Assembly: GCA_902167325.1 (NCBI GenBank)
Contig: LR632930.1
Location: 4,092,001 to 4,156,000 of the forward strand
Direction of reading: 5' to 3'
Source of the DNA: Chitinophaga pinensis
GTDB taxonomy: Bacteria; Bacteroidota; Bacteroidia; Chitinophagales; Chitinophagaceae
Length of the DNA: 64,000 bases
In this document: positions 61,244-64,000 of the stretch, piece by piece
Layout of the letters: each line of letters starts with the position of its first letter
Position numbering within the stretch: the first letter of the stretch is position 1
The notes under the pieces: model-generated
Told to the model about the DNA's origin: nothing
Databases searched by the model: none
Seen by the model: only the letters and a program-made list of their open reading frames with translations
Translations under genes and position numbers: made by a program

Positions 61244-62233
61244 ATGCCGATCCGGAAAACACATCGATACTGGGTACACCTCGCCGTTTGGATGGCGCTG
61301 GTGCTGATTTACATTTTCCCGGTGCTGAAAACGAACTTCGCCAGCCCCTTCGGCCAGCGCTGGGTGCTTATCCGGTATTTCCTGTACGGCGTCCTCAATT
61401 TCAATCTGTTTTACGTCCTCGTTTTCTATGCTTTCCCGCAATACCGGCAGAAAGGCCTGTGGCGCACTACCGGACTCGTTGCCGCCGTATTGCTGGCATC
61501 CTGCGGCATTAAATACGGGGTTGGACTGATATTCCCCGACGAGATCCTTCAGAAGGCCATTGCCTTCATTGGGTTCAAAAAAACCTACTTCACATTCTGG
61601 GGCTATTTCCGCATCTGCCTGCAAACGGGCATATTCGTGGCACTGGGCGCCTATGCCTATTACGTTTTCCTCATGTGGCGCGCGGGCGATAAGGAAAGCC
61701 GCCGCCTCGAACTGGAAGCTGCCGCCGCCGGTAAACAGTTTGCTCAAATGCAGCTCTCTACCAGCCTGCTGCTACGCAAGCTGAAGGCCATCAAATCCAT
61801 GCTGGAGAATGAATCAAAAAGGGAAGGGGAAGGTGCAGCATCCATCCTGCAGCTGTCGGAACTGCTCCGGTATATGCTGTACGACAAAGGCGTGAAGCTC
61901 GATAAAGCCCCGCTCGACAAGGAACTCTATTACTTCAACATCTACCTGAAGCTGCACAACCAGCTCTTCCCCCGCCAGCAGGTGAGCCTGCGGATGACCG
62001 GGCCTGCCTCCGGCCGCTATGTTACTCCGCTGCTGCTGCAAACCGCCGCGGAAAAGCTGCTGGCCCGGCAGGACGATGGCATGCCTGTAGTGCTGAAGCT
62101 CGATATCGGGGAAGATGCACTGGAACTCAGCTCCACTGCCCCCGAACCATTCCTGAAGCGCCTGGCCCGCCTCATTCCCGGATACGGTGATTTCCGCAGC
62201 TTTAAAACTCCCCTATATGGCGGGCCGGTATGA
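61244..62233 (+). CDS. Degenerate LytS-like kinase protein (probable pseudokinase)
   Basis: 329 residues. Four hydrophobic helices (residues 8-150), then a coiled linker (ESRRLELEAAAAGKQFAQMQLSTSLLLRKLKAIKSML) that aligns with the His_kinase segment (LKxQLxPHFLFNSLNSI) of the next gene but has no His and no NPHF motif. The C-terminal part keeps LSELLRYMLYDKG and LDKELYYFNIYLKL, yet the ATP-binding N and G boxes are missing. It cannot be an active kinase. It may partner with the intact kinase, whose gene overlaps its end. Confidence 0.82.
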   Translation: MPIRKTHRYWVHLAVWMALVLIYIFPVLKTNFASPFGQRWVLIRYFLYGVLNFNLFYVLVFYAFPQYRQKGLWRTTGLVAAVLLASCGIKYGVGLIFPDEILQKAIAFIGFKKTYFTFWGYFRICLQTGIFVALGAYAYYVFLMWRAGDKESRRLELEAAAAGKQFAQMQLSTSLLLRKLKAIKSMLENESKREGEGAASILQLSELLRYMLYDKGVKLDKAPLDKELYYFNIYLKLHNQLFPRQQVSLRMTGPASGRYVTPLLLQTAAEKLLARQDDGMPVVLKLDIGEDALELSSTAPEPFLKRLARLIPGYGDFRSFKTPLYGGPV

Positions 62234-63311
62234 TTTTATGCGGCGCCTCCGCGAATTTTTTGTGCTGTTACTGGTATGGATGGCTGTGATGTACGGCCTG
62301 AGCATGCTGGGCATGACGCATACCTTTACAGCCCAAACCTACCGCAACCTCCACATCACCCGCGGCCTGTTCGGTTCCCTCAACTTCCTGCTGTTCTATA
62401 CCGCAGTACGGCTGGTGTTCCCCCAATTCCTGGAATCCCGGAACTGGGTACGCCTCTTGCTGGGCGTGGTGCTGCTGATATGCTCCGCCTCCGCCGTGAA
62501 ATACTTCGTGGCCAGTCACTTCTTCCGGGAAGATATGCTGCAGATGGGATACCGCGAAGGGGTTAAGCTGTACAAAACCTTTGGGCAGTACTTACGGTCA
62601 GACGGCTGGTCAAACGCCCTTGTGCTTTGCGCCGCATTCGCTTATGTACTGTTTTTTGCTTGGCTGGAAGAGGATAAGCGCCGCAAACAGCTGGCCCTGC
62701 AAAAGCAGGATTCCGAGCTGGCCATCCTCAAAATGCAGCTCAATGCGCATTTTCTCATGAACAGCCTGAACAGTATTTATAGTCTTGCCCTCGTGAAATC
62801 ACCCCAGGTAGTGGATGCCGCCCATACACTGTCACAGATACTGGAATACATGACGGAGCAGCCGCCCGTGGCGGGTTACCGCACGCGCCTGTCTGACGAA
62901 CTGCGGTACCTCGAAGATTTCATTGCCATGCAGCGGCTGCGCACCGGTTGCCCCGATTGCGTGCAGCTCCATGTTTCCGGCAATCCCGAAACGCATGAAA
63001 TTGCACCGCTCATGCTGGTACCTTTCGTGGAAAACGCTTTCAAACACGGCGTGGCCAACCGCCCCGCGCAACCCGTGCAAATAAAGGTGGCATGCAACGA
63101 ACGGGGAATGGATTTCTCCGTACATAATTTCAAGACGCGCAAACGGAAAGACCAGACCGGCGGCATCGGACTCATGAACGTACGGAAGCGGCTGGAACTG
63201 GTGTATCCCGGTCAGTACGAACTGACCATCCACGAAACCGAAGACGAATATTCAAGTAACCTGCAAATAAACTGGGACAATGGCCTTGCAATGCATAGTG
63301 GTGGACGATGA
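62217..63311 (+). CDS. LytS-type sensor histidine kinase
   Basis: 364 residues from the ATG at 62217 (alternative ATG at 62238). Four hydrophobic helices (about 10-150), then the His_kinase domain with His178 in MQLNAHFLMNSLNSIYSLAL. The ATP-binding domain has the N box PFVENAFKHGV and the G box GGIGLMNVRKRLEL. It should phosphorylate the LytTR regulator encoded downstream, whose start overlaps its end by 32 bp. The start also overlaps the end of the degenerate kinase gene, so the three are cotranscribed. Confidence 0.95.
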   Translation: MAGRYDFMRRLREFFVLLLVWMAVMYGLSMLGMTHTFTAQTYRNLHITRGLFGSLNFLLFYTAVRLVFPQFLESRNWVRLLLGVVLLICSASAVKYFVASHFFREDMLQMGYREGVKLYKTFGQYLRSDGWSNALVLCAAFAYVLFFAWLEEDKRRKQLALQKQDSELAILKMQLNAHFLMNSLNSIYSLALVKSPQVVDAAHTLSQILEYMTEQPPVAGYRTRLSDELRYLEDFIAMQRLRTGCPDCVQLHVSGNPETHEIAPLMLVPFVENAFKHGVANRPAQPVQIKVACNERGMDFSVHNFKTRKRKDQTGGIGLMNVRKRLELVYPGQYELTIHETEDEYSSNLQINWDNGLAMHSGGR

Positions 63312-63975
63312 GCCGCTCGCCGTACAGGTGATCACCGAATTTATACGGAAAATGCCCGAGCTTTCTCTCGCCGGCACTTTCAACAATCCGATAGAAGCCC
63401 TGACTTTCCTGCGCCGGGAGCCGGGTGTTAAACTCGTGTTCCTCGACATACAGATGCCGGAGCTTTCCGGCATAGAGTTCATGCAATTGCGGCAGGCCGA
63501 TGTGGATGTGATCGTTGTATCTGCCTATGATGAATATGCACTGGAAGGCTTCCAGTACGATGCAGTGGATTACCTGCTCAAACCCGTACCGTTCGACCGT
63601 TTCGTGAAAGCCGTACAGAAAGTAACCGGCAGGCAGGCACAGCAGCCTGTTGTGCCCCCACAGCCTGATTTCATCTTTATCCGCACCGATAAGCGCATCA
63701 TCCGCCTCAATTTCAGTGAGATACTTTTCGTGGAAGCGCTCCGCAATTACGTGGCTATTCAAACTACCAGCCAGAAGATCCTCACGCTCCAGAACCTCCG
63801 CAGTTTCGAAGAAGCCCTGCCGCCAAAGCAGTTCATCCGCGTACACAAATCCTTCATTGTAGCCATGAACAAGATCGACAGTGTGGAGAAGCAACGCATT
63901 TTCATGGGCACGCATATGGTACCCGTGGGCGATACGTATGTAAAACAGTTTTACGAAGCCATGCGCATGAGCTGA
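63280..63975 (+). CDS. LytTR-family response regulator
   Basis: 231 residues. The receiver domain shows VVDDEP, the phosphoacceptor Asp56 (VFLDIQMPELSG) and Lys in YLLKPV. The LytTR DNA-binding domain covers residues 128-228 (FIFIRTDKRIIRLNFSEILFVEALRNYVAI..., FIRVHKSFIVAMNKID). It would bind direct repeats in promoters. The susC promoter region, 2.3 kb away across the divergent gap, is a possible target. The last 25 bp of the window hold nothing. Confidence 0.96.
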   Translation: MALQCIVVDDEPLAVQVITEFIRKMPELSLAGTFNNPIEALTFLRREPGVKLVFLDIQMPELSGIEFMQLRQADVDVIVVSAYDEYALEGFQYDAVDYLLKPVPFDRFVKAVQKVTGRQAQQPVVPPQPDFIFIRTDKRIIRLNFSEILFVEALRNYVAIQTTSQKILTLQNLRSFEEALPPKQFIRVHKSFIVAMNKIDSVEKQRIFMGTHMVPVGDTYVKQFYEAMRMS

Positions 63976-64000
63976 CGCCTGCGGAACATTTCCCGCCTTC

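Overview
The window looks like chromosomal DNA from a Bacteroidota species, most probably the family Chitinophagaceae (Chitinophaga-like). The signs are a SusC/SusD pair, a type IX secretion (T9SS) sorting domain, DUF4252, DUF1599 and BT_3928-type proteins, an acyl-CoA-binding protein, weak Shine-Dalgarno sites, and many start regions preceded by the Bacteroidota -7 promoter element TAnnTTTG. The placement is inferred from protein families; no 16S rRNA or other taxonomic marker is present. I saw no tRNA, rRNA, insertion sequence, prophage or CRISPR array.

Layout. 1-4.2 kb (minus): an outer-membrane beta-barrel gene followed 3 bp later by an MG2-domain protein that runs off the left edge. 4.3-11.4 kb (plus): a hybrid histidine kinase, a UbiA-superfamily protein with an unusual first motif, a YtxH protein, DUF2141 and DUF2490 proteins, a zinc alcohol dehydrogenase and a CoA transferase/hydrolase. 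11.4-12.2 kb (minus): an alpha/beta hydrolase broken by a one-base frameshift. 12.3-18.4 kb (plus): a cobalamin riboswitch with a good promoter, then four genes that form a vitamin B12 capture and import operon (beta-propeller lipoprotein, BtuB-like TonB receptor, second beta-propeller lipoprotein, surface lipoprotein). 18.4-20.8 kb: an MscS channel and two uncharacterised proteins. 20.8-21.8 kb: a gene-poor stretch with two different repeat families. 21.8-33.8 kb: an outer-membrane protein, a DPP-IV peptidase, a VIT1-like protein / ornithine aminotransferase / ACBP operon, lepA with a Dph6-like PP-loop ATPase, a membrane protein, manA and yraN.

34-47.6 kb: the folP-cdaA pair, divergent from DUF1599, BT_3928-like and an OppB/DppB-type permease; an ECF sigma factor followed by a candidate anti-sigma protein and two DUF4252 proteins; then small enzymes (esterase, PhnA-like, methyltransferase, GNAT, DoxX), a lipoprotein and a NarL-type regulator. 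47.6-53.7 kb (minus): one gene of about 2,000 codons encoding a secreted T9SS protein with 14 four-cysteine HYR-like modules; part of it is a nearly perfect 480-bp tandem repeat. 54.1-61.0 kb (minus): susC, susD and two TlpA-like thioredoxin-fold genes in a tight operon. 61.2-64.0 kb (plus, divergent): a LytS/LytT-type system made of a degenerate kinase-like protein, a complete kinase and a LytTR response regulator, which may control the adjacent SusCD operon.

The best candidates for something not well described are the B12 operon with two different beta-propeller lipoproteins around one BtuB, the UbiA protein with an NQxxSxxEED first motif, the palindrome-containing repeats at 21.07-21.43 kb, and the LytS-like pseudokinase paired with an intact kinase.
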